Part shown: positions 12,212 through 24,215 of the stretch, piece after piece
How positions within the stretch are numbered: the first letter of the stretch is position 1
How the letters are laid out: every line of letters starts with the position of its first letter
Translations under genes and position numbers: made by a program
Notes under the pieces: generated by a model
Seen by the model: only the letters and a program-made list of their open reading frames with translations
Told to the model about the DNA's origin: nothing
Databases searched by the model: none
DNA from: Erinaceus europaeus
Taxonomy: Eukaryota > Chordata > Mammalia > Eulipotyphla > Erinaceidae
Reading direction: 5' to 3'
NCBI RefSeq assembly: GCF_950295315.1
Contig: NC_080162.1
Coordinates: 68,671,760-68,735,759 of the forward strand
Length of the DNA stretch: 64,000 nt

Positions 12212-15200
12212 ATGGCATTAAAATATCTTCAATCTTTGATATCAATAAAAGTCAATGGCCTGAATTCACCTATTAAAAGACACAGAGTAGGAAGGTGGAT
12301 CAGAAAACACAATCCAACAATATGCTGTCTACAGGAAACCCACATAACTCAACAAGACAAACACAGACTCAAAGTGAAAGGATGGAAAACTACCACACAG
12401 GCCAATGGCCCACAAAAAAAGGGCAGGAACAGCTATTCTCATATCTGACACAATAGACTTTAAAATAGATAAGATTTAAAAATATAGGAATGGACACTAC
12501 TTAATACTTAGAGGATCAGTCAATCAAGAGGACCTAACAATTATTAACATCTATGCACCCAATGAGGAACCATCTAAATACATCAAACTACTGAATGAGC
12601 TACAGCAATATATTAACAGCAACACCATCATAGTAGGGGAATTCAATACCCTACTCTCTCAACTTGACAGATCATCCAGGCAGAAAATCAATAAAGACAT
12701 AAGGGAGCTAAATGAAGAGATAGATAAACTAGAACTATTGGACAATTTCAGAGTCATTCATCCCAAGAAACTGGAATACACATTTTACTCAAGTCCACAT
12801 GGGTCATTCTCAAGGATAGGCCATATGTTAGGCCACAAAGACAGCATCAGCAAATTCAAGAGCATTGAAATCATCCCAAGCATCTTCTCAGACCACAGTG
12901 GAATTAAACTAACACTTAACAATCAATAAAAGATTAGTAATAGACCCAAAATGTGGAAGCTCAACAGTACACTCCTTAACACCTACTGGGTCAAAGAGGA
13001 AATAAAAGAAGAAAACAAAATGTTTCGAGAGTTTAATGAAAATGAAGACACAAGCTATCAAAATATTTGGGACACAACTAAGGCAGCACTGAGAGGGAAG
13101 TTCATAGCCATACAAACACACATTAGGAAACAAGAAAAAGCACAAATAAACAGCCTGATTGCACATCAGAAAGACCTAGAAGAAGAAGAACAAAGGAACC
13201 CTAAAGCAACCAGAAGGACAGAAATCACTAAAGTTAGGGCAGAAATCAATAATATTGAAAATAAGAAAACCATACAAAAGATCAACGAAAGTAAATGTTG
13301 GTTCTTCGAAAGAGTAAACAAAATCGACAAAATTTTAGCCAGACTCACAAAACAAAAAAGGGAGAAGACCCAAATAAATCGGATAGTGAATTAAAGAAGA
13401 GATATCACAACAGACACTGCAGAAATTCAACATATCATGCGAGGCTTATATGAACAACTATATGCCACAAAGCTAGACAACCTGGAAGAAATGGACAATT
13501 TCTAGATACCTACCAACTTCCAAAACTAAATAAAGCGGAAGTAGATAACATGAACAGGCCCATCACAGCTAACAAAATCAAAACAGTTATCAAAAATCTT
13601 CACAAAAATAAAAGTCCTGAACCATATGGTTTTACAAATGAATTCTAAAAAACCTTCAAACAAGAACTAATACCTCTACTTTTAAAAGTCTTCCAGAAGA
13701 TTGAAGACACTGGAATACTCCTGTCTAGCTTCTAGAAGCCAACATCACCCTGATACCAAAAGCAGACAGTGACACAGCCAAAAAAGAAAACTACAGACCA
13801 ATATCTCTGATGAACATAGATGCGAAAATATTGAACAAAATTCTAGCAAACTGGATATAGCAGTATATTAAAAAGATTGTTCATCATGACCAAGTGGGGT
13901 TTATCCCAGGCATGCAAGGTTGGTTTAATATATGTAAGTCAATCAACGTGATCCACCACATGAACAAAAGCAAGACCAAAAACCACATGGTCATATCAAT
14001 AGATGCAGAGAAAACCTTTGACAAAATACAACATCCTTTTTGTAGTGATCAAAACACTACAAAAAATGGGAATACATGGAAAATTCCTCAAGATAGTGGA
14101 GTCTATATATAGCAAACCTACAGCCAACATCATACTCAATGGTGATAAACTGGAAGCATTTCCCCTCAGATAAGGTACTAGACAGGCATGTCCATTATCA
14201 CCATTACTATTCAACACAGTGTTGGAAGTTCTTACCATAGCACTCAGACAGGAGCAAGGAATTAAAGGCATACAGATTGGAAGAGAAGAAGTCAAACTCT
14301 CCCTATTTGTAGATGACATGATAATATACATAGAAAAACCTAAGGAATCCAGCAAGAAGTTTTTGGAACTCATCAGTCAATACAATAAGGTGTCAGGCTA
14401 CAAAATTAACATTCAAAAGCCAGTGGCATTCCTCTATGCAAACACTAAATTATAAGAAGTTGAAATCCAGAAATCAATTCCTTTTACTATAGCAACAAAA
14501 ACAATAAAATATCTAGGAATAAACCTAATGAAAGAATTGAAAGACTTATATACTGAAAATTATGAGTCACTACTCAAGGAGATTTAAAAAGACACAAGAA
14601 TTGGAAATATATTCCATGTTCATGGGGTGGAAGAATTAACATCATCAAAATGAATATACTACCCAGAGCCATATACAGATTTAATGCTATCCCCATCAAG
14701 ACCCCAACCGCATTTTTTAGGAGAATAGAACAAATGCTACAAATGTTTATCTGGAAGCAGAAAAGACCTAGAATTGTCAAAACAATCTTGAGAAGAAAGA
14801 ACAGAACTGGAGGCACCACACTCCCAGATCTCAAATTATATTAAAGGGCCATTGTCACCAAAACTGCTTGGTACTGAAACACGAATAGACACACTGACCA
14901 GTGGAATAGAATTGAGACCCCAGAAGTAAGCCCCCACACCTATGGACATCTAATCTTTGACAAAGGTGCCCAGACTATTAAATGGGGAAAGCAGTCTCTT
15001 CAACAAATGCTGTTGGAAAAAATGTGTTGAAACATGCAGAAGACTGAAACTGAACCACTATATTTCACCAAATAGCAAAAGTAAATTCCAAGTGGATTGA
15101 GGACTTGGATGTTAGACCAGAAACTATCAGATACTTAGAGGAAAATATTGGCAGAACTCTTTTCCGCATAAATTTTAAAGACATCTTCAATGAAACAAAT

Positions 15201-15966
15201 CCAATTACAAAGAAGACTAAGGCAAGCATAAACCTATGGGACTACATCAAATTAAAAAGCATCTTCACAGCAAAAGAAACCACTACCCAAAATTAGAGAC
15301 ACCCTCACAGAATGGGAGAAGATCTTTACATGTCATACATCAGACCAGAGACTAATAACCAGAATATATAAAGAGCTTGCCAAACTCAACAACAAGAAAA
15401 CAAACAACCCCATCCAACAATGAGGAGAGGACATGGACAGAATATTCACCACAGAAGAGATCCAAAAGGCCAAGGCTGAGAAACACATGAAAAAATGCTC
15501 CAAGTCTTTGATTGTCAGAGAAAGGCAAATAAAGACAATGAGATACCACTTCACTCCTGTGAGAATGTCATACATCAGAAAAGGTAACAGCAGCAAATGC
15601 TGAAGAGGGTATGGGGTCAAAGTAACACTCCTGCACTGCTGGTGGGAATATCAATTGGTCCAACCACTGTGGAGAGCAGTCTGGAGAACTCTCAGAAGGC
15701 TAGAAATGGACCTACCCTATGATCCTTCAGTTCCTCTCCTGGGGTTATATCCTAAGGAACCCAACATACCCATCCAAAAAGATCTGTGTACTCATATGTT
15801 CTTAGCAGCACAATTTGTAATAGCCAAAACCTGGAAGCAACCCAGGTGTCCAACAACAGATGAGTGGCTGAGCAAGTTGTGGTGTATATTTACAATGGAA
15901 TACTACACAGCTATAAAAAATAGTGACTTTACCGATTTTGGATGGACCTTGAAAATTTCATGTTAA
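12212..15966 (+). pseudogene. ORF2p: L1 ORF2 (endonuclease + reverse transcriptase), many breaks
   Basis: Domains in order: AP-like endonuclease (12212-12930; 'TICCLQETH', later 'SDHSGIKLTL' with the catalytic His); Z/connector (12951-13394); RT (about 13600-14455); C-terminal cysteine-rich part (15655-15966). Frame changes occur near 12420 (A-run), 13390, 14110, 14455, 14844 and 15296. Two catalytic sites are altered: the endonuclease 'GDFN' reads GEFN (codon 12639-12641) and the RT F-A-D-D box reads F-V-D-D (14306-14317). The element is therefore dead by frame and by active site. Confidence 0.94.
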
Positions 15967-16263
15967 ATGAAAGAAGTCAGAAACAGTAGGATGAATATGG
16001 GATGATCTCACTCTCAGGCAAAAGCTGAAAACAAGATCAGAAAAGAAAACACAAGTAGAACCTGAACTGGAATTGGCATATTGCACCAAAGTAAAAGACT
16101 CTGGGGTGGGTGGGTGGGAGAATACAGATCCAAGAAGGATGACAGAGGACCTAGTGGGGGTTGTATTGTTACATGGAAAACTGGGAAATACTATGCATGT
16201 ATAAACTATTCTATTTACTGTCAAATGTGAAACATTAATTCCCCAATAAAGAAGTAAAAAAGA
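15967..16263 (+). terminator. L1 3'UTR and polyadenylation signal
   Basis: 'gcaccaaagtaaaagactctggggtgggtgg' then 'gacctagtgggggttgtattgtta' and 'ccccaataaagaag', with AATAAA just before the A-tail. The same text recurs at 33355-33530 and 47685-47870, defining the common L1 3' end here. Confidence 0.88.
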
Positions 16264-16310
16264 TAAAAAAAAAAAAGAGAGAGAGATTGAGATACCAAAA
16301 AAAAAAAAAA

Positions 16311-16420
16311 AAACAAACAAGGGTAACAAAAGGGAAAAAATAGCCTCCAGGAGCAGTGGGTTTGTACTGCAGGCACTGAGTCCCAGCAATAACCCTGGAG
16401 GCAAAATAAAAACAAAAAAA
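16311..16420 (+). mobile_element. B-type SINE, 3' part (continues 9925-10160)
   Basis: 'caagggtaacaaaagggaaaaaatagcctccagg' to 'aaccctggaggc', the missing half of the SINE interrupted by the L1. Confidence 0.9.
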
Positions 16421-17027
16421 GAAAAATTTTTTTAAAAGAAACAAAAAAATTGTAGCCAAATAAAGAAATGAAAAATATCTTCTCATGCCACCTCATCTCA
16501 GATTACACCTAAATCCTCTTGTCATATAAGTAGATAATACATCCACAACATATTACCTGGAATACAGATAGCAAATATAATTAATTGATCAAGTGGAAAA
16601 GAAGGAAGGGAGGAAGGGAGGAAGGAAGGAAGGAAGAAATATTGGGTTATCAGAGTACAGAAAATTCTTAGCCCTTCCATTAAGTCATATATTAGGTAAA
16701 GCAACAGATAAAGTGTGTAGATATGGCCAATACTGCAATAGATTAGGACTCTGACCCATTCTACATCTTTATCATCAGATCGGGCAAAGGGACCAACTAT
16801 AGGACTATTTTCCTATGGGGCCTTCTGTCCAGAGATGAGGACTTGTTAAAAGAAACAGGGGAAGTTTGTCTTGGGAGCAGAGTGCCCATTATAGAACTGT
16901 TGAACTAACTCAAAACTGCTGAGTTATCTCTTTGCTAAACCATCAAAAGAAAACAAGATCATAAACTCATCCAGATTTGCATCTCCTCTCTGCCTTAAAA
17001 TCCTCTGAGTTAAAAAGAAACATATAC
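16421..17027. other. Unique sequence with (GGAA)n tract
   Basis: A GGAA-rich microsatellite occupies 16596-16636. Nothing else recognised. Confidence 0.5.
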
Positions 17028-17312
17028 CGGGAGTCGGATGGTAGCACAGTGGGTTAAGCACAGGTGGTGCAAAGCACAAGGACCGGCGTAAGGATCCCAG
17101 TTCAAGCCCCCGGCTCCCCACCTGCAGGGGGGTCGCTTCACAAGCAGTGAAGCAGGTCTGCATGTGTCTATCTTTCTCTCCCCCTCTCTGTCTTCCCCTC
17201 CTCTCTCCATTTCTCTCTGTCCTATCTAACAACGACATCAATAATAACTACAAAAAAAAAAAAAAAAACAAGGGCAACAAAAGGGAAAAAATAAATAAAT
17301 AAATAAATATTT
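17028..17312 (+). mobile_element. B-type SINE without 3' module
   Basis: Full head and CT centre, then 'caacaaaagggaaaaaataaataaat' with no 'cctccagg' module. Flanked by 'taaaaagaaacat' at both ends (17012-17024 and 17312-17324). Confidence 0.93.
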
Positions 17313-17481
17313 AAAAAGAAACATTTAGTGAATATCCATTCAAAAAAAGAATTCTAAGGTTTAGAGAAACTAAAGGGAGCAGATTAGCTCGTTACAGGAA
17401 GCAAGGGAATTTACAGGTGAAGCTTATCTTGGGTGGTTACAAGAGGAGTAGATCTCTGAACCAGTCCACTACAATTTTTCT

Positions 17482-17746
17482 TAATTGCCACCAGCATTAT
17501 TGCTGGGGCTCACGCCTGCACTACAAATCAACTGATCCAGCTGCCATTGCCCCCCCCCATTTTTTTTCATTTTTATAGGACACAGAAGTTGAGAGGGGAG
17601 GAAGAGGTAGAAAGGGAGATAAAGAGAGACACCAGCAACCCTACAACAAGTCCCCCTGCTGCAGGTGGGAAGCAGGAGTTCGAACTCAGTCCTTGCACCT
17701 GGTAATGTATGCAATGAGCCAGGCACACTACCACCCAGCCCCCAGA
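17482..17746 (-). mobile_element. Mosaic A/B SINE
   Basis: Antisense: module remnant 'gccaccagcattattgctggggctc' first, then CT-complement, then A-type head ('tgagccaggcacactaccacccagcccc'). Confidence 0.85.
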
Positions 17747-17877
17747 CCACAGGATTCTTCAGAATTTATACAGAGGCACAAAAAGTGTTCAGTCATATAT
17801 TGAGACTAACTGGACTTGGTAACTCACGGTTCTCAAGGCTTCATCCTTGAAGTGACTCTGGCTATAAGAAAGGTGGG

Positions 17878-18095
17878 GGGGAGGTGTTGGCTCACCTGGT
17901 TGAGCGCACATGCTACAGTGCTCAAGGACCCAGGTTCGAGCCCCCAGTTCCCACCTGCAGGGGGAAAGCTTCACAAGTGGTGAAGCAGGGCTGCAGGTGT
18001 CTCTCTGTCTCTCTCCCCCTCTGCCACCCCCCTTCCCTCTCCGTTTCTGGCTGTGTCTATCTAATAAATAAAGATTTTTTAAAAATTTAAAAATT
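17878..18095 (+). mobile_element. A-type ERI SINE
   Basis: 'ctcacctggttgagcgcacatgctacagtgc', box B 'ggttcgagccc', 'ctgtgtctatctaataaataaag' tail. Confidence 0.93.
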
Positions 18096-18591
18096 AGTAG
18101 TAAAGTGTGTTTACTTCTTGTCAGTTTATAAAGGGAATGTTAATTTACAGGGCTGTTGCCTCAGCGGTACAGTTCTACATTTTCCCAAGACAGGTATTAT
18201 ATTCATCGTCCTCCTCCACTAAAGGGCAGTGGATCCCCAACCCTCCCCTTAATTCCTGCTCCCACACCAAAGCCCTGGATCTTCTCTGGAAGAACACAGT
18301 CCACTGAGCATTGAAGTGTCACCCTGCTTTATTTATTCCTTGCTTTATTTCTTAAATCTCATCTATGAGTGAGATTATCTGCTATCTATCAACTGCACTT
18401 GTGACCAACTCATAAATTTACATTCATGACCCTGATGAATTAAGATCCAATGCAATTGGATAGTTTGTCAATAATGGGAACACCAAATACTGTATTATTT
18501 GCAGCATAACAAATAAATATCTGCTGCCACACACTAATGCAATTTTTTTTGATATTTTCATTAATGTGATTGATTTAACTTTATGTGAATT
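18096..18591. other. Partly decayed L1-like 3' end, then unique AT-rich DNA
   Basis: 18120-18310 loosely resembles the antisense L1 3' ends at 23003 and 25235 but is too decayed to be sure. 18420-18590 is repeat-free and AT-rich. Confidence 0.4.
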
Positions 18592-18605
18592 AAAAAAGAA
18601 TTTAC

Positions 18606-18949
18606 GGGGCTCGGGCGGTGGCGCAGTGGGTTAAGCGCATGTGGCGCAAAGCGCAGGGACCGGCGTAAGGATCCCGGTTTGAGCCCCCGGCTCCCCACCT
18701 GCAGGGGAGTCGCTTCACAGGCGGTGAAGCAGGTCTGCAGGTGTCTTTCTCTCCCTTTCTCTGTCTTCCCCTCCTCTCTCCATTTCTCTCTGTCCTATCC
18801 AACAACGAATTGCATCAACAAGGGCAATAATAATAACCACAACGAAGCTACAACAAGGGCAACAAAAGGGGGGAAAAAATGGCCTCCAGGAGCGGTGGAT
18901 TCATGGTGCAGGCACGGAGCCCAGCAATAACCCTGAAGGAGGAAAAAAA
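18606..18949 (+). mobile_element. B-type ERI SINE (young, with 3' module), perfect 14-bp TSD
   Basis: Near-consensus copy with several CpGs retained ('gcgcagtggg', 'accggcgtaagg', 'gggagtcgcttc'). Target duplication aaaaaagaatttac at 18592-18605 and 18950-18963, identical, so insertion is recent. Confidence 0.95.
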
Positions 18950-19123
18950 AAAAAAGAATTTACATTTATTCTCAAGTTTTCTGCAAGATTCCTTGAGGAG
19001 ACAGTAAGAGTTTTCTCTCACATAGAAGCCAGTTCACTTTGAGAAGGTATCTGGCTACACTGCAGCCAAATTGCACAGCAACACTGTAGGCAAATGCAGA
19101 AGTAAACATCCAGTAAAACATCC

Positions 19124-19390
19124 AGGGACCAGGTGGTGGTGCACCTTCTAGAGCACACATGTTACAGTGCACAAGGACCAGAATGCAAGCCCCTAGTACC
19201 CACCTGCAGAGGGGGAACATCACAAGTATCAGACAAGTGCTTCAGGTATTTCTATCTGTCTCCTTATTATCTCCCTATCTCTACCTCTACCTCTATGCCT
19301 ATTCCCTCTCTATATCTCCCCCTTTCCTCTCAAATTCTCTGTCTCTATGCTATGCAAAATAAGTAAATAAACAAATTAATTAATTAAATA
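19124..19390 (+). mobile_element. A-type SINE, diverged
   Basis: 'gggaccaggtggtggtgcacc', 'acatgttacagtgcacaaggacc', CT/TA-rich centre and AATTAATT-type tail. Confidence 0.88.
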
Positions 19391-20936
19391 TTTAAAAACA
19401 TAATTATTCCAAAGGGAGTTGGGGGCCCAGTGCTCTACAGGAAAAGGGAGGTGACAATTTGGTGGTGGGTAAGGTATGCTGACACCTGTCCTAGAAAGAC
19501 ATGACACCTTTGTCACAATAAGACTTGTAAATCAGTATTTCCACAATGAAGTGATTAAAAAAGACAGATACTGATTTCCAAAAGAAATCAAATCTTTTGC
19601 CACAAGAGTCCCGTGATCTGAACCACTCCCACTAGTCCATTGCTTGATCGATGTTGGTTCACTTGTGCTCCCAAACAATGTAATAAAGATTTATTAGCAG
19701 ACTCACCAGGTATGAACACACAATATGTTGCTTGGAAATTAGCACAGATGCTTCTTTGCAAAGAAGCAATAATGTCCCAGGCCATCCTATTCTGGAATGA
19801 CTCTTTTCACTAGGTTTACTTTGGTGTTCAATAAGAACAAACACTGTCAACTATCATTTAAAGCTTTCTCGGTGAAGCTTTTTTGTGTTATAAATATTCC
19901 CCAGACCAATAGAAGAAGCAAAGATGGCAGTCAAATGATGAGATTAGTAGAAGTTAGAATGTTCACACCAGATCTTAGAGAGAGAGAGGTTGACAGCTTT
20001 TGCTCCCGTTGAACAGATTCTCCCCTTTGCCCAGGGAAAACTCAGGGTGTGGTAGCCTAGCCAGCAGGTCAAAGTCAAAGTAATAAAACTGCACCACACA
20101 AACACTGAGTGCCATTTAGAGCTACTCAATAAATACTTGGGGGGCACTACCAGTCAGTGTCAAACTAGTCACTATTCTTTAATGTGACAGAAGAACTACA
20201 CGGTTCAAAAACTAGCTATCCTATTTCCCTGGAACAACTGTATTGGTTCTATTTACAGTTATTTTCTGTTTCCAACATAGGACCACATGAATGCTCAAAT
20301 GTCTTTAACCATAATATGAATTCTGTGAACCCATCTCAAATTCAAGTGTAGTCACCCACTGCTCTGATGGTGGTGTTTTTGGTTTCACATACTGTCTATG
20401 GAGTTCCTGCCTGTGATTGACAGGAACAAGAAGCTCATGCCAGTATGATAGTGCATTCCACAGACCAAGTTTCTGAATCAGGGCTGGTAATATTGAATGT
20501 GTGCCATTCTGCTTTGTTGTTCTGCCCTAATGTACTGTTTCAGTTCCCTCCCTGGAGTGATAAATGCCCACCACAGCAATTTCAACAAGTCAGAGGAGGC
20601 AACTGCCCACATAATCAACTTCTGGCTTTGCTCCTTTGTTGAGCATATTGCAGGCCCACTATAGAAAGGTATTTCCAGCCTTGACTGGACACCACATGAC
20701 GAGCAGAAGTCTATGGTCAAAAGGAAAGCTATTTAATAGTCCTTGTATAAGGACTATAAGTGTGGCATGCAGTTTTAGGAACTTCAACTGTGTATATGGC
20801 ACATGTTAGCAAGAAGAGGCAGCATTGCTAAGTGTGAAGAGATGAAACCAGAGATATTGCTCAAGGACAAGGCATGTGCCCTGGCTGGCTTGAACCCCAG
20901 CACCAAATGGGAGTTATTATAGCACTGGCAGAAGCT
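19391..20936. other. 1.5 kb repeat-poor unique sequence
   Basis: No gene recognised. It includes a 20-bp perfect palindrome at 19749-19768 and a short hairpin 'tagtccttgtataaggacta' at 20737-20756. Some of 20820-20930 may be an old tRNA-like SINE ('cttgaaccccagcacc'). Confidence 0.45.
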
Positions 20937-20991
20937 GTGCGTGTGCGTGTGCGTGTGCGTGTGCGTGTGCGTGTGTGTGTGTGTGTGTGTT
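20937..20991. repeat. (GTGTGC)n/(GT)n microsatellite
   Basis: Alternating GTGTGC units change into pure GT; potential Z-DNA former. Confidence 0.95.
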
Positions 20992-21336
20992 TATCTGGAG
21001 TGTAAAATTGTGTATGCACAAGATCCCAGCTCTACAAAAAATGAGGAAGACATGGAGGAGGAGGAGAACATGAAAAAAGATGTGGGGAGATAGACCGGAA
21101 GAGACATGTGTCAGATAACAACCCCCATCTTCTCCCTTCTTTCGGTGGTGCATATTCCATTCCAGACATAGTCCATTTCAATAGGTTCAGCTTGGGGCAG
21201 GACATTGGGATCATAGCATAAGATGAATTGTTCCCCCAGTTCTACACCAAGGGGTACACAGCAAATCACCCATCCTAGTCAGGACTTTCTCTGTAAATTC
21301 CATGAGACAATACTTGTCTTAAGCCTGATGGAGCTG

Positions 21337-21797
21337 GTATTCTCAGGAGTATAGTAAATTGATCCACAGTAAGCATCCAGACAATGGCTATCTCCCACAA
21401 CTGTGTTGGGTCTCTCAGCAGGGATCCCTTGCAACAGTCCCTACCAATTGATCATTCAAATATGTTAAAGTCTGAAATCAAACTTTAGTCTACTGGTCTC
21501 AGTAGTTTTCACTGTTAGAGATTTAGTTTCTGCTTTAACATTCCTTTTTTCCTATCTACCAACTCTCTACCCATAGTAAGAGGAGAGATAGAATTTCTAC
21601 TCATTGTCATGTTCTTTTCCCAAGCCTTAAGCAATATGACCCTTTAACCCAGAGCCCACCCTCACAACTATTGACAGCTAATTTATGATAAAGGGACTGC
21701 TGCAAGGGATGCCTGCTGAGACACTCAACACAGCTGTGGGAGATAGCCATTGTCTGGACACTTACTGTGGATCAACTTACTATACTCCTGAGAATAC
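21337..21797. repeat. Inverted repeat, two 106-bp arms
   Basis: The arm at 21337-21442 is the reverse complement of 21692-21797 at roughly 90% identity by eye (both read 'atagccattgtctgg' on one strand or the other), separated by about 250 bp of unrelated sequence. It could be two opposed copies of an unnamed repeat or a hairpin element. No coding frame. Confidence 0.85.
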
Positions 21798-22074
21798 TAA
21801 CTGAAGAAAGCAGAGTTTTTTCAATAAGCAGTGCTGAGAAAACTAGGTTGAAACATGCAGAAAAATTAAACAGGACCATCACATATCACCATACACAAAA
21901 GCTAAGTGGATCAAAGATGTCAGACCAAAAACCATGAAATTTCATGGAGAAAATATAGGTCTTATGTGACAAAAGAAACCATCACCAAAACAAAGTCAGA
22001 ATGGGTGAAGATCTTGCACAATATACATCAGACAGAGGGCTAATAACCAAAATATATAAAGAGCTCTCCCAGCT

Positions 22075-22140
22075 TCAATCCCCCACACAACTATAAGCTA
22101 GAGCTGATCAATGGATCAATGCTCTGGTTTAAAAAAAAAA
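22075..22140 (+). mobile_element. C-type SINE, 5'-truncated
   Basis: Only 'cttcaatcccccacacaactataagctagagctgatca' to the A-tail remains. Confidence 0.8.
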
Positions 22141-22432
22141 GGGGGGGAGTTGGGAGGTATCGCAGCGGGTTAAGCACATGTGGTGCAAAGCACAAGGACC
22201 AGTGTAAGGATCCTGGTTCGAGCCCCCGGCTCCCCACCTGCAGGGGAGTCGCTTCACAGGCAGTGAAGCAGGTCTGCAGGTGTCTATCTTTCTCTCCCCT
22301 TCTCTGTCTTCCCCTCCTCTCTCCATTTCTCTCTGTCCTATCCAACAACGACATCAATGACAACAACAATGATAACTACAACAATAAAACAGCATGGGAA
22401 ACAAAAGGGAATAAATAAAATAATTTTTAAAA
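22141..22432 (+). mobile_element. B-type SINE without 3' module
   Basis: 'ggtatcgcagcgggttaagcac', 'ggttcgagcccccggctcc', AAC-rich linker, 'gggaaacaaaagggaataaataaa'. Inserted at the tail of the preceding C SINE. Confidence 0.93.
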
Positions 22433-22750
22433 AAAGAAATAAAATTTTTTTTAAATTTTAAAAATTTAAAAATTAAAAAAAAAAGTAAAAGTGGAAGGAG
22501 TACATGGACAGGATCTTGACCAAAGAAGATATCCATATGGCCAACAGATATATGAAAAAAATGCTCAAAGTTATTGATTACATGAGAAATGCAAATAAAG
22601 ACAACAGTGAGATACCACATGACACCTAAGAGAATATAGCATACATTAGAAAGGATGGAAACAAGTACTGAATATGTAGGGGAAAAGCAACCCTTCTACA
22701 CTGGTGGTCATGATGTAATTGGTTCATCCTCTTTGAAAAACAGTCTGGAG

Positions 22751-22940
22751 TGGTCCGGGAGGTAGCACAGTGGTAAAGCATTGGATTCTCAAGCTTGAGG
22801 TCCCTAGTTCAGTCCCCGGCAGAACATGTACCAGAGTGATGTCTGGTTCTTTCTCTCTCCTCCTATTTTTCTCATTAATAAATAAATAAATTTTAAAAAA
22901 TAAATGAAGGAAGGAAGGAAGGAAGGAAAGAAGGAAGGAA
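22751..22940 (+). mobile_element. D-type SINE with GGAA tail and 15-bp TSD
   Basis: 'tggtccgggaggtagcacagtggtaaagc', 'ctagttcagtccccggc', AATAAATAAATA tail grading into (GGAA)n. Target duplication aaaaacagtctggag at 22736-22750 and 22941-22955 shows exact insertion into the L1. Confidence 0.94.
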
Positions 22941-23002
22941 AAAAACAGTCTGGAGACTATTCAGCATATTAGAAATAGACCTACCTTATGATCCAGTAAT
23001 TT

Positions 23003-23577
23003 TTTAGGGAGGGATTAATGGTTTACAGTAAATATAGTTGGTGAGACATGTGCAAAGTTTCTCAGTTTTCTACAAAAAGTCTCACCCCCAGCCTAGGTCC
23101 TCCTTCACCATATTGCACCAGGACCTGAAAGGCACCCCTTCCCCTAGTCCCCCAGAGTCCTTTATTATGGTGCAATATACCAAATCCAGTCTGAGTTATG
23201 CTTTGTTTCCACTTGTGTTCTTATTTCTCAGCTTCTGTCTATGAGCAGGATCATCCCATACTCACCCTCTTTTTAGCTTATCTAACTTAACGTGATTCCT
23301 TCAAGCTTCATCCAAGATAAGGTGAAAAGAATGAATTTATCATTTTTAATAGCTGATTGGTATTCCATTGTGCATATAGACCACAACTTTTTTAAGCCAC
23401 TCATCTGTTGTTGGACACCTAGGCTGCTTCCAGGTTTTGGCTATTACAAATTGTACTGTTATGAACATGGGTATACACAGATCTTTTTGGATGGGTGTGT
23501 TTGTTTCCTTAGGGCAGATCCCCAGGAAAGGAATTGTTGGGTCATAGAGTAGGTCCATTTCTAGTCTTCTGAGAGGT
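23003..23577 (-). mobile_element. L1 3' end, antisense
   Basis: Antisense 3'UTR then the ORF2 C-terminus; the minus frame 23346-23577 reads 'LEMDLLYDPTIPFLGI' and 'CPTTDEWLKK', homologous to 15700-15900. Placed head-to-head against the sense L1 ending at 22999. Confidence 0.92.
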
Positions 23578-23803
23578 TTTTTTTTATTATCTTTATTGGC
23601 TAGAGACAGCCAGAAATTGAGAGGGAATGGGGGAGGTAGAGAGGGAGACAAAGAAGACACCTGCAGCACCTGCTTCACCGCTAGTGAAGTGAACCCCCCT
23701 GCAGGTGGGGAGCCAGGGGCTCAAACTGGGATTCTTATACCAGTCCTTCCTTGCACTTCGAGCCACATGCACCTAACCCACTGCACTACCACCCGGGTTC
23801 TGT
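23578..23803 (-). mobile_element. A-type SINE, antisense
   Basis: 'ttattggctagagacagccagaaattgagaggg', 'cctgcaggtggggagcc', 'cactgcactaccacccggg'. Abuts the L1. Confidence 0.92.
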
Positions 23804-24215
23804 GTTGAGCTAAATACTGACTGAGTCCAGGTAAACAGGTTTCCCCAACTATACCCATTTGTATGGCATCCTAGAAATTCTCCCATGCCTCTCATATCTC
23901 TTTGTAGACTGCAGGAATGGGGGTATTCTCTAGCCCGAGTAGCACCTGCATTTCTAGAGACAGAAAACAGACTGAATAGCAGAGAGTCCCTCTGTTGCAA
24001 GCAGACAAGCAGGCTGCCACTTAATCAAAGTGAGGAAAAAAGGCATAGCATATGTGTATTAATAGGATATGTATTGTATATATACCTGATGGGCAGGGAA
24101 GTTCGTTCTGTCGTGAGAGATTCTACGTTAAGGAAGCACTGTGAATTGTGGGAACAACTTTTGCATGGATGTATGTCATGTTTCTGCCCCCTTCCAAGGC
24201 TGGAAAATCCTACAG

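Larger units (their letters stand above)
10161..16310 (+). mobile_element. L1: Full-length L1 LINE, inactivated
   Basis: Complete order: GC-rich 5'UTR (10161 to about 11184), ORF1, ORF2, 3'UTR with AATAAA, poly(A). The target duplication aaacaacaaggg lies at 10149-10160 and, with one extra A, at 16311-16323. Length of about 6.15 kb is that of a full mammalian L1. Both ORFs are broken by several frameshifts and stops, so it cannot move itself. The tail has two A-runs (16264-16276 and 16297-16312) separated by 'gagagagagattgagatacc', possibly a very short 3' transduction. Confidence 0.95.
21806..22999 (+). mobile_element. Old L1 ORF2 3' segment with three nested SINEs
   Basis: Pieces at 21806-22074, 22440-22735 and 22956-22999 join into degraded ORF2 text ('gttgaaacatgcagaaa', 'gtggatcaaagatgtcagacc', 'tggacaggatcttgaccaaagaagatatcc', 'cagtctggagactattcagcat'). 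Interrupted by C, B and D SINEs; no long frame. Confidence 0.85.
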
